A stretch of 64,000 nucleotides of DNA from CANKHJ01 sp035556495 (GTDB lineage Bacteria > Pseudomonadota > Alphaproteobacteria > Rhizobiales > Xanthobacteraceae), in contig DATMEW010000123.1 of the NCBI GenBank assembly GCA_035556495.1, forward strand, positions 1-64,000. Direction: 5' to 3'. Position 1 is the stretch's first letter. The number at the start of each line of letters is the position of its first letter. The notes under the pieces were generated by a model. The model ran no database searches, was not told where the DNA came from, and was given only the letters and a program-made list of their open reading frames with translations. Below, in pieces: positions 55,451 to 63,588 of the stretch. A program made the translations under genes and the position numbers.

Positions 55451-56332
55451 TCAAGCCATATCGGGAATGGCGACAGGCGCCGGCTGTCGGTCCTGCCGGG
55501 CTTGCCACCAGCGACGGCCGGCCTTGACCAGCAGGTAGCCGCCATAGCCGAGGCCAGCCACAATGGCCGCGCCGAGGGCGATCCGGACAGCCCAATCGGG
55601 AAGGGCGGCAAGGTCGGACAGGCGGGCGGTCACGGTGTCGAAATTGGCCCACGCCAGACTGCCGAGACCGGACAGGCTCGTGCCGGACTTGGCTTCCTCG
55701 ACGGCAACCTTGCCTTCGGGGGTCTTGCTGATCTTGGTATCGGCTTCCGTCGCCTTGGCAGCGCCCGCGCCGGCCGTGGCCTTGCCGGGGACGGACCCCA
55801 TGGCCCACGCCTGTCCGCCAGTCCGGACCTCCCGGACCCGATTGGTCCAGCCCTTGCCAAACGTGCCCCACGTCTTGAGGTCACGGAGGAAGGCCATCCG
55901 CTGGTCGCAAATACTCCCGATCAGCGCGTCATGGTCCGGGTGCTGGTCTACGCCATCGAGAGTCTTCGCCCCAACCAGCCCGTCAATCAGCCCGGAATAT
56001 AGGCCATCTGCCCGGAGCGCCCGTTGCAGCCAGCGGACGGACTGCGCCACGCCCGAGTTCACCGCCCCGTCGAACACGACATAATCGACGCCGAGCGGCA
56101 GCCGGTCCCCGGCGATCTTGTCCCAATATTGAGTCTTGTAGATCGCGTCCCGCTCCTGAGAGGTGAGGTTCCGGACGGACTGTGTGGGCAGACCACGCTG
56201 CCGGCGATAGGCGTCATAGGTGGTCTGAATGATGCCTTGATTGGTCGCCCCGCCGGGGTCTTTCGGATGGTGAACGAAGCCGCCTTCATGCCGGAGCACG
56301 CGCGAGAGCGCGGCAGAATAGTTCTGCTTCAT
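55451..56332 (-). CDS. Phage endolysin, GH108 muramidase with C-terminal membrane segment
   Basis: 293-aa N-acetylmuramidase. The N-terminal GH108 domain has catalytic Glu16 in RHEGGFVHHPKDPGG, followed by a PG_binding_3-like part (about 95-175, AVNSGVAQSVRWLQRAL). A linker with Ala/Thr/Lys repeats leads to a single membrane helix near the C-terminus (WAVRIALGAAIVAGLGYGGYLL at about 245-266), which is unusual and could anchor the enzyme or make it holin-independent. It precedes the spanins in the lysis cassette. Confidence 0.88.
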   Translation of the reverse strand: MKQNYSAALSRVLRHEGGFVHHPKDPGGATNQGIIQTTYDAYRRQRGLPTQSVRNLTSQERDAIYKTQYWDKIAGDRLPLGVDYVVFDGAVNSGVAQSVRWLQRALRADGLYSGLIDGLVGAKTLDGVDQHPDHDALIGSICDQRMAFLRDLKTWGTFGKGWTNRVREVRTGGQAWAMGSVPGKATAGAGAAKATEADTKISKTPEGKVAVEEAKSGTSLSGLGSLAWANFDTVTARLSDLAALPDWAVRIALGAAIVAGLGYGGYLLVKAGRRWWQARQDRQPAPVAIPDMA

Positions 56333-56350
56333 GGCTTCCTTTCGGGCAAA

Positions 56351-56375
56351 GAAAAAGCCGCCCGGAGGGGCGGCT
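56351..56375 (-). terminator. Terminator after the SGNH-like gene
   Basis: AGCCGCCC-GGAG-GGGCGGCT, with TTTTTCTTTGC following on the minus strand. It lies 25 bases after the cargo gene's stop and separates it from the endolysin. Confidence 0.8.
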
Positions 56376-56400
56376 GTTAGCTTAGATATCGGGAGACAAA

Positions 56401-57174
56401 TCAGGCCAGAATTTCTTGGCTAATCTTCCACGCCATTCTCTCGTAAAAAGGCATATCGTAATGCAATGACGCCTCACCCCATGGGGCGTCAGGACTCGTC
56501 CACGTCACATCACCAAAGGCACAGATGTGCGAACTGCTAATCTCGGACTTATAACGCTTGAGCGCTCTCTGGTAATGATCCCTGTAGAAGCCCGAGTATA
56601 CTTCGGCGCCCAAATACGCCTTCGCATCCTGCATAGTCCCGCCACGTACCGAAATTGCAGTAGGCGGACAGTCCAAAAGGATAACCTTCGCATGAGGCTG
56701 ATGGCTGGCGATGATGCCAGACAGACTCTTAAGCCCACGGCCGAACGCCCTCGAATATAGCCTGTCACCAGGTTGGATCCGTTTAAACCGCTTCTCCAGA
56801 AGCCTTCGAAGGTCTGGCTTATCGTGGAGTTCCACGCCAATCGAGAGAAGCTTCCCATCCAACATAATCAGGGACGGATAACTGTCTCGCCAGAAGTCGA
56901 TGATTATAGCATCGAAGTCAGTGTTAGTTAATGTTTGCGTGAAGCGCCCAGATGCCTCGTATCTCATGCGCTTCAACACGTCGTCGTGTTCTTCGACGGC
57001 GCTATAAGCATCTCCGAGCGCGGAAGCAAGATCAGACCCATTAAACTGGGAAAGGGGGTCAAACATCGCGGTAGGAATGCGATAAATTTGTCCTGCCTGG
57101 GTGGCTCCAGGTAACTTGAGCGTCACATGTTGAGCATTGCACCCGCCGATGAATAACGCTGTCTTCAACATCAT
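56401..57174 (-). CDS. SGNH-hydrolase-like protein (resembles DUF6270), phage cargo
   Basis: 257-aa protein. The N-terminus LKTALFIGGCNAQHVTLK resembles the GxCxx block I of SGNH/DUF6270-like proteins; DAIIIDFWRDSYPSL could be block II, and a LHYD segment near the C-terminus could hold the Asp/His. The catalytic Ser of true SGNH enzymes is replaced by Cys/Asn here. Base composition is distinctly lower in GC than its neighbours. A run of ten G precedes the start (ATG 57174 or 57171). Its place between tail fibre and endolysin fits a cargo (moron) gene, perhaps acting on host surface sugars. Confidence 0.55.
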   Translation of the reverse strand: MMLKTALFIGGCNAQHVTLKLPGATQAGQIYRIPTAMFDPLSQFNGSDLASALGDAYSAVEEHDDVLKRMRYEASGRFTQTLTNTDFDAIIIDFWRDSYPSLIMLDGKLLSIGVELHDKPDLRRLLEKRFKRIQPGDRLYSRAFGRGLKSLSGIIASHQPHAKVILLDCPPTAISVRGGTMQDAKAYLGAEVYSGFYRDHYQRALKRYKSEISSSHICAFGDVTWTSPDAPWGEASLHYDMPFYERMAWKISQEILA

Positions 57175-57449
57175 CCCCCCCCCCGCGCAACGTTAGACGA
57201 AGCTCATCAACTATCGCAATGGAAAATTGTCGCATATAACTATTAATTATACTGTATAACTACGCTTCCCTATCGATCCGCTTTAAACACACGTCTTGCT
57301 AACTCTTTTTATTCATTCCTATCAGGTCGTCCTGCCCATGTTTGCGCGCATCATATGCTGATAGCTCAGTATTGGCATCCGGGGACAAAGGGTCAGTATC
57401 TTTCTTGGAGAATGTCGCCGGCTTCTGGACCCGAACGAAGACCATTTTA
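57175..57449. other. AT-rich intergenic stretch, no gene seen
   Basis: 275 bases, noticeably AT-rich (for example TATAACTATTAATTATACTG at about 57235), with no credible reading frame. It probably contains the promoter of the SGNH-like gene; the G10 run at its left edge is described separately. Confidence 0.5.
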
Positions 57450-59375
57450 TCACTCGATTTCATAGGTTATGTCCATATACGCAAGTTGGTCGTCACCACT
57501 AAACGGATACGACGTATCATCGCGGGTGATGTACGCTTTGTTATCGCCACCAACAAGCAGCGCACGCAAAGAAGCGCCAGTTACTCTTACCTCAATGCCG
57601 TTTCGAGAGAAGGTGCCGTTTTTTGGGGTGAACGGAAGCGTTGCCATCAGATAACCGGAGGCTGTTCCGACTGACGCGCTGTCGATCTCGAGATGAACAG
57701 TGACCCATTTGCCGATTTTCTTATATCGCGCAGCGGCGACGGTCAGGGTGCCCGGCGTGCCGCTCCCGACACTCAACGTTGGAGTCCACGTCCTCGTCCA
57801 CTCAGAGGACTCGAAAACGGTGAGCTGTCCTCCGGAACTGTCGAGGATGTCGGCCGTACAGCCTTCAAATTCTGGGTCGAATACTTGGATGTCCTGTGCA
57901 CCGCTTGCGACGCGTAGACCGAATTCAGGGGCGACGCCCGGCCCTTTGCGAACTCGCAAAGTCATAATCCGTGCATGGGAATAATCCTCAAGGACATCCA
58001 CGCCGCCAGAGCCGTCGTTGTTCTCGTTGAGGCTTATCGCGTCTCGGAGGTTCACTTCCCACGAGCCGGCGCCAGCATTGCTCCGGAGAATAACAGGCCG
58101 TTCCGTTCCGTTCGTCCCGTCGATATTAAGTTTTGATAGGGCGATCTGGTCGATGCCTAGATCCGCTCCGATCTTGCAGTCGTTTACAAACCGGAAGTCG
58201 AAGGACAATGCGCCAGCGACACCGTTGTAATCCTCCGGCTGCGTGATCTTCAGCCCGGTTCCGAGAGGACAGCTGTCTAGATACACGCCGTCCATATAGA
58301 TGGCCGTGATCTGGTGGTCCTGGGCTTCACCATCGAACGCTTTAGCAGGATCAATCAGAATGATTTCATCTCGGCACATGCCGAAATGGCCGCCTGATTC
58401 CCACCAAATGCCGTCAGCGCATGTGATCCAGATATTCTTGGATAAACGCCCGTTGATCTGTTGCCCTCGCCACTCGGAAAGACCGAAGTGGATTTCGGAG
58501 GGGATAATCCCTCCGAGAGTACCGCCTGCCCGGAATGGAGATTTCTCGATTTTCAGTAAGTACGAGTTGGCGCGGTATTCAGCGAACGCCGCGTCCGAAG
58601 CCATCTGGAACTGTGTGAACTCGTGACCGCCACCGCCGATAAGCGTCATACAGGCGTAATGGGCGTACAGGCCGACGTTATGAACTTTGGCAGCGAAGAC
58701 ATCATGGAGAACGAGTGCGCGCCCTGTGTTTGTGTCCGCTGTCGCGTAGATGTTGAAATCGCGGAGGTCGATTGCACCAACGTTGTGCTGGTTTTCCTCC
58801 GGTGAGAAATTCAGAAAGTCTCCTTGATCGTTGCTGTCGATCAAGAAATATGTCGTACCCGTTCCTCTGATCTGAGTGTGGTCTTGACGAAACACAGGAA
58901 ATGCTCCGGGGGACGCAACCCGAATACTCCCCGGCAAATCAAATACCAGCGACTTTTTGCCAAGCAGAGCTGCCTTAGCGCACATATTCGAGATGCGCAG
59001 CTGATTATCAGTGATACTGTCGTCAACAACGTCATAGTCGCTGGCGCGAATTTCGTCGGACCATCGCTGTTCATTTGAGCGGCGGACTGTCCCATCATTA
59101 ACCGCGAACTTTCCCAGCGCGGCCACATCCTTGAGCGCAATGGAAGTGCTCTCGTCGCTCGGCGTGACGTTGGCGGCGCCGACCACGTTATCAACCGTGT
59201 CCCACGCAGTTTCGTAGTCAGAACTTGTCTGCTTGCGGAGAATGGTGCCCGCTGCGCCGCCAGTGGCGACGCCAGCGCCTGTAGCGCCGGCCGGGCCATC
59301 AGCGCCGACTGGCCCACGCAGGAAATAGGACAAGCTGATAGCTGCCCCGCCCGAGGGCTGGCTGAATCGAAGCAT
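57450..59375 (-). CDS. Phage tail-fibre/tailspike protein
   Basis: 641-aa receptor-binding structural protein. The N-terminus (about 1-45) has a collagen-like GPVGADGPAGATGAG segment, then a linker. Residues about 110-500 look like a pectate-lyase-type right-handed beta-helix (turns such as GAIDLRDFNIYATADTNTGR). The C-terminal 110 residues are a beta-sandwich (WTPTLSVGSGTPGTLTVAAA) often found as a trimer-capping or binding module. Lower GC than the host genes. Two more tail genes lie upstream. Confidence 0.8.
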   Translation of the reverse strand: MLRFSQPSGGAAISLSYFLRGPVGADGPAGATGAGVATGGAAGTILRKQTSSDYETAWDTVDNVVGAANVTPSDESTSIALKDVAALGKFAVNDGTVRRSNEQRWSDEIRASDYDVVDDSITDNQLRISNMCAKAALLGKKSLVFDLPGSIRVASPGAFPVFRQDHTQIRGTGTTYFLIDSNDQGDFLNFSPEENQHNVGAIDLRDFNIYATADTNTGRALVLHDVFAAKVHNVGLYAHYACMTLIGGGGHEFTQFQMASDAAFAEYRANSYLLKIEKSPFRAGGTLGGIIPSEIHFGLSEWRGQQINGRLSKNIWITCADGIWWESGGHFGMCRDEIILIDPAKAFDGEAQDHQITAIYMDGVYLDSCPLGTGLKITQPEDYNGVAGALSFDFRFVNDCKIGADLGIDQIALSKLNIDGTNGTERPVILRSNAGAGSWEVNLRDAISLNENNDGSGGVDVLEDYSHARIMTLRVRKGPGVAPEFGLRVASGAQDIQVFDPEFEGCTADILDSSGGQLTVFESSEWTRTWTPTLSVGSGTPGTLTVAAARYKKIGKWVTVHLEIDSASVGTASGYLMATLPFTPKNGTFSRNGIEVRVTGASLRALLVGGDNKAYITRDDTSYPFSGDDQLAYMDITYEIE

Positions 59376-59390
59376 GGCGATGTCTCTGAG

Positions 59391-59774
59391 TTAGAAGGCG
59401 ACCGGGTTCGGCCGGAAGGTCACGACGCCGTGCGCCCACGCGGTCACGACGCCGTTTGCGTCCTCTGAGGCGAGGTCGCAGACGTAATCGCCGCGCAGGT
59501 TGATGGGCGGATGGACCATGATATTCAGGACGCAGGGATTGCCGTCGTCATCGTCACCGATGGACAGGCTTCCATCGTCCGTGGAGAGGGTGAGGCTGGG
59601 ACTGGTTGCACCGTCGCAGGCGCGGAAGGTCATCCGGAAGGAAAGGCCGGTGAGGTCTGTCGGCACACCCGCCGCGCTGAAATAGATGGCGGAGGACCAC
59701 GTTGCATTCGCGGCAATCTCGCCGCTGACTTCCATCAGCGCGCCGCCGCTGCCATATCCGGAGCGGGCCAGCAT
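59391..59774 (-). CDS. Phage tail-associated protein
   Basis: 127-aa beta-rich protein of the kind that sits between neck and fibre genes (PTDLTGLSFRMTFRACDG; NLRGDYVCDLASEDANG, ending VTFRPNPVAF). No enzyme motif. It overlaps the upstream gene by one base and precedes the tail fibre by 15 bases. Structural role inferred. Confidence 0.65.
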   Translation of the reverse strand: MLARSGYGSGGALMEVSGEIAANATWSSAIYFSAAGVPTDLTGLSFRMTFRACDGATSPSLTLSTDDGSLSIGDDDDGNPCVLNIMVHPPINLRGDYVCDLASEDANGVVTAWAHGVVTFRPNPVAF

Positions 59775-60736
59775 CAGCGGTCACCCCACACGGCCACGGT
59801 GATATAGTCCGTGCCGCTATCGGAGACGCCGGTTCCGGGATTCTGAATCTCGAACCTGACAGTCGTGGTGGTCAGCGCCTTGACATAGATCGTGCGGGTG
59901 GAGGTCGCGGAAGATTGATATCCGAGAACAACCGGGAACACTACCGTGGACATTGCGTTCGTCAGCGTCAGCGTCAGGTCGCCGGTCGAGTTCTTGACCA
60001 ACCCAGAAAAGCCGAATTGCTGCTCGATGGTATAGGTGCCGTTGGACGTATTCTTGATAAGCGCCCAAGCCTTCGGGACGGCGGGGTGGTGGATCATCAT
60101 CGCCGGGGGAACGAACGTGTCGTTATCGGTCGCGGCCTCCATGATGGCTTGATCGGCCTTCTGGCCGGTTGTCATCACGTCCTGCCATTCGCCGTCCTCG
60201 TAGCCCTCGAAGCGGTCATTGTCCGTGTTGTATCGGAGCTTGCCATCATCGGGACTGCCGGGGCGCTGCGCCGTGGTGCCAGCGCCGATCTGGGTGCCGG
60301 CCGGTCCGACCAGCAGGCCGGTGACGTTGGCGACCTCTCCGGCCAGCCCGTTGACCTCGCCCTGAGAGGGCACGCCCAGATTGGTCCGGGCCGTCCCGGC
60401 GTCCGTGGCCCCGGTGCCGCCGAATGGAATGCCGAGGGCGCCCGCACCGAGGGGAATGCCGGGGTCAATGTCGTCGCCGCTGTAATCCGCCAAGGACGAG
60501 CCGTCCGCCTTTTTGGCGACGATCTTGTAGGAGGCTGGCGCGATATATCGCTTGGGACAGACGCCGGAAGTAGAAATCACGATGGGGTTCGCGGCCGGAA
60601 CTGCCAAATCAGCGTCTGAGAACAGCGCGAGCGGCGTTGTCGTCTGGGCCGCGTAGATGTAGAGTTTCGCCCCAGCGAGCGGCAAGCCGTTTTCATCAAC
60701 GACCGGCAAGAGCGAATTACGGATGAGCACTGCCAT
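59774..60736 (-). CDS. Phage tail fibre / structural protein
   Basis: 320 aa. The N-terminal 85 residues (MAVLIRNSLLPVVDENGLPL, then YIYAAQTTTPLALFSD) form a beta module found in many phage fibre proteins. A Gly/Ala-rich linker with GIPFGGTGATDAGTARTNLG, a typical phage tail-fibre repeat, follows, then a C-terminal beta domain. Its stop overlaps the next gene's start by one base. Confidence 0.75.
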   Translation of the reverse strand: MAVLIRNSLLPVVDENGLPLAGAKLYIYAAQTTTPLALFSDADLAVPAANPIVISTSGVCPKRYIAPASYKIVAKKADGSSLADYSGDDIDPGIPLGAGALGIPFGGTGATDAGTARTNLGVPSQGEVNGLAGEVANVTGLLVGPAGTQIGAGTTAQRPGSPDDGKLRYNTDNDRFEGYEDGEWQDVMTTGQKADQAIMEAATDNDTFVPPAMMIHHPAVPKAWALIKNTSNGTYTIEQQFGFSGLVKNSTGDLTLTLTNAMSTVVFPVVLGYQSSATSTRTIYVKALTTTTVRFEIQNPGTGVSDSGTDYITVAVWGDR

Positions 60737-60755
60737 TACGGGCGGACCTCAAAAG

Positions 60756-60780
60756 AAAAGGCCGCCGGGCTGGCGACCTT
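60756..60780 (-). terminator. Imperfect hairpin upstream of tail genes
   Basis: AAGGCCGCCG with TGGCGACCTT (two G-T pairs); on the minus strand a TTTTCTTTT tract follows. It may limit read-through from the right into the tail genes. Confidence 0.4.
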
Positions 60781-60841
60781 GTTAGTTCTCGACTCTAGGT
60801 TGTGAGGTGCGGTACCCTCCCTGAATTGTGGGAGGGGCGCG

Positions 60842-61135
60842 ATGTCGAAATATGTGGTGAGCTACGATCTGCGGCGCGAAGTCACTTCAACGGACTGGTA
60901 TCGACTACACGAGACGTTAAAAACCGCCGTCGATTACTGCTGGCCGCTCCAGTCAATCTGGATTATTGAAACACCGAGGACCCCAGCTGACATCATAGGG
61001 GTCCTTCGCTCGCAAGGCGTCATTGATGATAACGACGGCATCATCGTTCTTGAGATCACGGGGAAAGGGGCTTTCCGGAGGGTCGCCAGCCAGGAAACGG
61101 CCAACTGGCTTGCCCAGCACCTTTACCAAGTCTGA
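60842..61135 (+). CDS. SinR-family protein (Cas2/VapD-like ferredoxin fold)
   Basis: 97-aa protein starting MSKYVVSYDLRR, with QSIWIIETPRTPADI and GIIVLEITGKG, the three strands of a Cas2/VapD-like ferredoxin fold. Asp9 sits where Cas2 nucleases have their conserved Asp. It matches the SinR family, known from genomes as stand-alone Cas2-like proteins. GGGAGGGG precedes the ATG. It faces against the phage late genes and heads a short module of three small genes. A nuclease or toxin role is possible but not shown. No CRISPR repeats are present. Confidence 0.72.
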   Translation: MSKYVVSYDLRREVTSTDWYRLHETLKTAVDYCWPLQSIWIIETPRTPADIIGVLRSQGVIDDNDGIIVLEITGKGAFRRVASQETANWLAQHLYQV

Positions 61136-61156
61136 CATTGACGTGTTCCTTATGAA

Positions 61157-61180
61157 AAGGCCGCCCAGAAGGACGGCCTT
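61157..61180 (-). terminator. Hairpin between SinR-like gene and small membrane genes
   Basis: AAGGCCG...CGGCCTT with inner CC/GG pairs; a TTTT tract follows on the minus strand only. Confidence 0.4.
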
Positions 61181-61200
61181 GGAAATAGTTGGAGAGCGAA

Positions 61201-61428
61201 TTGACAACCTTTGAGATTGCCCTTTTGAGCATTTCGGCGGGTATTCTTATCGCGTTGTTAGTTGTGGTCTGGCTTCTTCTGGAAATCCATCACTTGATAC
61301 GCGTCTGGATGCTGGATTGGGGGAAGAACCCTATGTACGCCACCGGAAGCGAGTTGCGAGAGGTCAAGGATGAACTCTCTCGCGCTGCCGATTATATGAG
61401 AGTCTGGAAGCGCGAATCCTATGACTGA
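61201..61428 (+). CDS. Small phage membrane protein 1
   Basis: 75 aa, likely TTG start (61201) with GGAGAG four bases upstream. One long membrane span (ALLSISAGILIALLVVVWLLL) near the N-terminus is followed by a charged tail with a helical KDELSRAADYMRVWKR end. It overlaps the next gene by eight bases. Unknown function; could be a superinfection-exclusion type protein. Confidence 0.55.
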   Translation: MTTFEIALLSISAGILIALLVVVWLLLEIHHLIRVWMLDWGKNPMYATGSELREVKDELSRAADYMRVWKRESYD

Positions 61429-61669
61429 CCTTCCTCGTTGGGCATTCTGGCTGGCGAATGCCAGCGTCATAGTTCTCATCTATCTTTTTGCCCAAGTGGC
61501 CAATGCCGCCGGATGGCAAATCAGCCTCGGATTCGGTGTCGGGGCTTTGTATATGTTCTGCCTTTTCCGTTGGCACTACGGCTGGTGGCCGGACTTCAAT
61601 ATGGACGGTGAGGACGACGCCAATTCCCAGCTTCCCCGCATAGACCCCGACCGCACCAACTATCGCTGA
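61421..61669 (+). CDS. Small phage membrane protein 2
   Basis: 82 aa with two membrane spans (residues about 8-28 and 33-50, WAFWLANASVIVLIYLF and ISLGFGVGALYMFCLF) and an acidic tail. Its start lies inside the previous gene, and its end overlaps the stop of the convergent virion gene by ten bases. Unknown function. Confidence 0.55.
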   Translation: MTDLPRWAFWLANASVIVLIYLFAQVANAAGWQISLGFGVGALYMFCLFRWHYGWWPDFNMDGEDDANSQLPRIDPDRTNYR

Positions 61670-63588
61670 TCATTCAGCAGATAGGAGTTCGCCCCGGCGA
61701 TGGCGGCGGCGTCTCTAGTTGGTCGTGCAGCAACCGACGCCTGCCGGCGGCCAACGGCCTCAATTGCGCGGGTAAGCTCCTTCATCGAATCCGGATTTGT
61801 CAGCAGTTCTCCGAGAACCTCGTCCGACCTGGACCGAAGAGTGTCGCGGATTTTCTTCGGAACCGTACCGATTGCCCGCCGCAGCAGGCTAACCGGCGGC
61901 GCTCCTGAGAACGCATCCATAATGAGGTCGCCAGCGATCCCATCTGCGTCCTGACGTTCAGCGAGACGACGCGCTGTAGCAGAGTTGCCCAGTGCACGAC
62001 TGGTCAATTCGGAAGAAGTCACCTCGAAGTTGAGTCTGTCCGCCCATTTGGCCGCTGCCGCCTCGTCCGGCATGATAGCGGCAACCTTCGACCTCATCTC
62101 GGGCGAGCGGAAATACTTGGTCATATCCCCCAGCTTCGCCGGGTCATTGCCCATCTTGCCAAGCATGGATGAGACAGCGCCTATGCGGAAAGCCTCCCGT
62201 TCAGCCTCAGGCATATGTTGCAAGGCCGCCCGAAGCTCCTCCGCACCTATCTTGGTATCGAAGATTCTGCGACCTTCCTCCACCGCGTCCAAATATCTGG
62301 ATGGACCAGCCCAAGCATCACGAGCCTTCGCATAGGCCGGATTATGTTGATCGACGACGCCGATTAGGTCATCACGCATTGCGGAGAGGACGCGCGACTG
62401 ATTAGCATTCCCCTTGCGTACGGCTTCTCCAACTATACCGTCTACCTGCTTCTTCCACGCGTCGATCTGGACCATGAGAGGCGCGTTTCTAACGTCTGCA
62501 ATCCCATATTCGGTCTGTAGAGTTCTTCGGAAATCGGGGCTGCGTAGAACATGCTGGCCCCAGCCAGTGCTGGTGATCCGGTTCCAAACCTGCTCGATTT
62601 CTGGGGCGGTTCGAGCATTGAAGTTGAAGGCTTCATCATAGAGGGGACGGGCAGCTTTCGCCCTTTCTGCCATAGTTTCCTGAATGGCCTGATGTGCAGT
62701 CTTGCTGGTGCCCGTCAGTTGGCGTAGGTCAGTGCTCAAGCGCGCCATCTGTCCCTGCTGACGACCTGTCAGGGCAGGGACCACAATAGTCCGGCCGGCG
62801 CCGGGCGTCTGAGCGACCCGTTCAACGAGCCCACGGACGTTCTCGCCGCCAGCATCGGCCAGCGCCGCAACACCGGGGCGGGTCGCTTGCAAACCCTGCG
62901 TGCGAGCCATAAGAGCCGCCGGAGTGTCAGCGTCCCGCATAATTGCCCGACCGAGGTCGGCGGCTACATTTGCGCGCGGGGATATAGCTCCGCGAACAGC
63001 GTTTGCCGTCGCGCCGACACCTCGTGCTAGACCGGGGACGATTGCACCAACGGCTAATCCAGTGGCCCCGCCTTCTAACGCTCCTTGGGCGCGACCGCCG
63101 GGGTTCGCTTCGCCGGCTCCATAGGTTGCGCCGCCCCCAGCGCCACCCAGCATCATCCGGGCGACGGTAGGTAGCTTGGAGATGCCAGTTGCTGCGGCGG
63201 CTGCGCCAGTTGCAGGTAGAGCCGCCAGCGTTCCGGCAACAGCCCCGCCAATCTCGCCGGGCACCTTGATAGCTGTGGGGATCTGCTGGTCGCGGCGCTT
63301 TTCAGCGGCGAGGTTTTCCTCGTAGGTCCCGTTGCCGGCAAGCTCATTCGCCTTGGCTGATAGTTCATCAGCCCACCCGAATGTCATTCCAGAAGCCAGA
63401 GAACGAACCGCATCGTCTACATAGCCAAGAACGCCCTTGGACTGCTGCGGCACCGGGCGCCAGTCCTTGCCATCGAAGGCCAACATTTCCTTGGTCTGGG
63501 GATTAACGGCGGTTTTGGCCTTCTGCCAATTGCCGTCATCACTGAGAAACATCGTTTCCCCGGTTTGGTCATTGACTGCGATAGGCAT
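61660..63588 (-). CDS. Phage internal virion / DNA-ejection-like protein
   Basis: 642-aa protein. The N-terminal 50 residues (MPIAVNDQTGETMFLSDDGN) form a small beta module; residues about 100-215 are Gly/Ala-rich and hydrophobic (GGAVAGTLAALPATGAAAAAT and similar), as in phage pilot or internal core proteins that enter the host envelope; the rest is a long helical region. It starts one base into the stop of the upstream gene. Assignment by composition and context. Confidence 0.6.
   Translation of the reverse strand: MPIAVNDQTGETMFLSDDGNWQKAKTAVNPQTKEMLAFDGKDWRPVPQQSKGVLGYVDDAVRSLASGMTFGWADELSAKANELAGNGTYEENLAAEKRRDQQIPTAIKVPGEIGGAVAGTLAALPATGAAAAATGISKLPTVARMMLGGAGGGATYGAGEANPGGRAQGALEGGATGLAVGAIVPGLARGVGATANAVRGAISPRANVAADLGRAIMRDADTPAALMARTQGLQATRPGVAALADAGGENVRGLVERVAQTPGAGRTIVVPALTGRQQGQMARLSTDLRQLTGTSKTAHQAIQETMAERAKAARPLYDEAFNFNARTAPEIEQVWNRITSTGWGQHVLRSPDFRRTLQTEYGIADVRNAPLMVQIDAWKKQVDGIVGEAVRKGNANQSRVLSAMRDDLIGVVDQHNPAYAKARDAWAGPSRYLDAVEEGRRIFDTKIGAEELRAALQHMPEAEREAFRIGAVSSMLGKMGNDPAKLGDMTKYFRSPEMRSKVAAIMPDEAAAAKWADRLNFEVTSSELTSRALGNSATARRLAERQDADGIAGDLIMDAFSGAPPVSLLRRAIGTVPKKIRDTLRSRSDEVLGELLTNPDSMKELTRAIEAVGRRQASVAARPTRDAAAIAGANSYLLNDQR

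Noticed and set aside
60842..61135. A Cas2 gene of a CRISPR locus
   Set aside because: No Cas1, other cas genes or repeat array are in the window; SinR-type stand-alone protein fits better.
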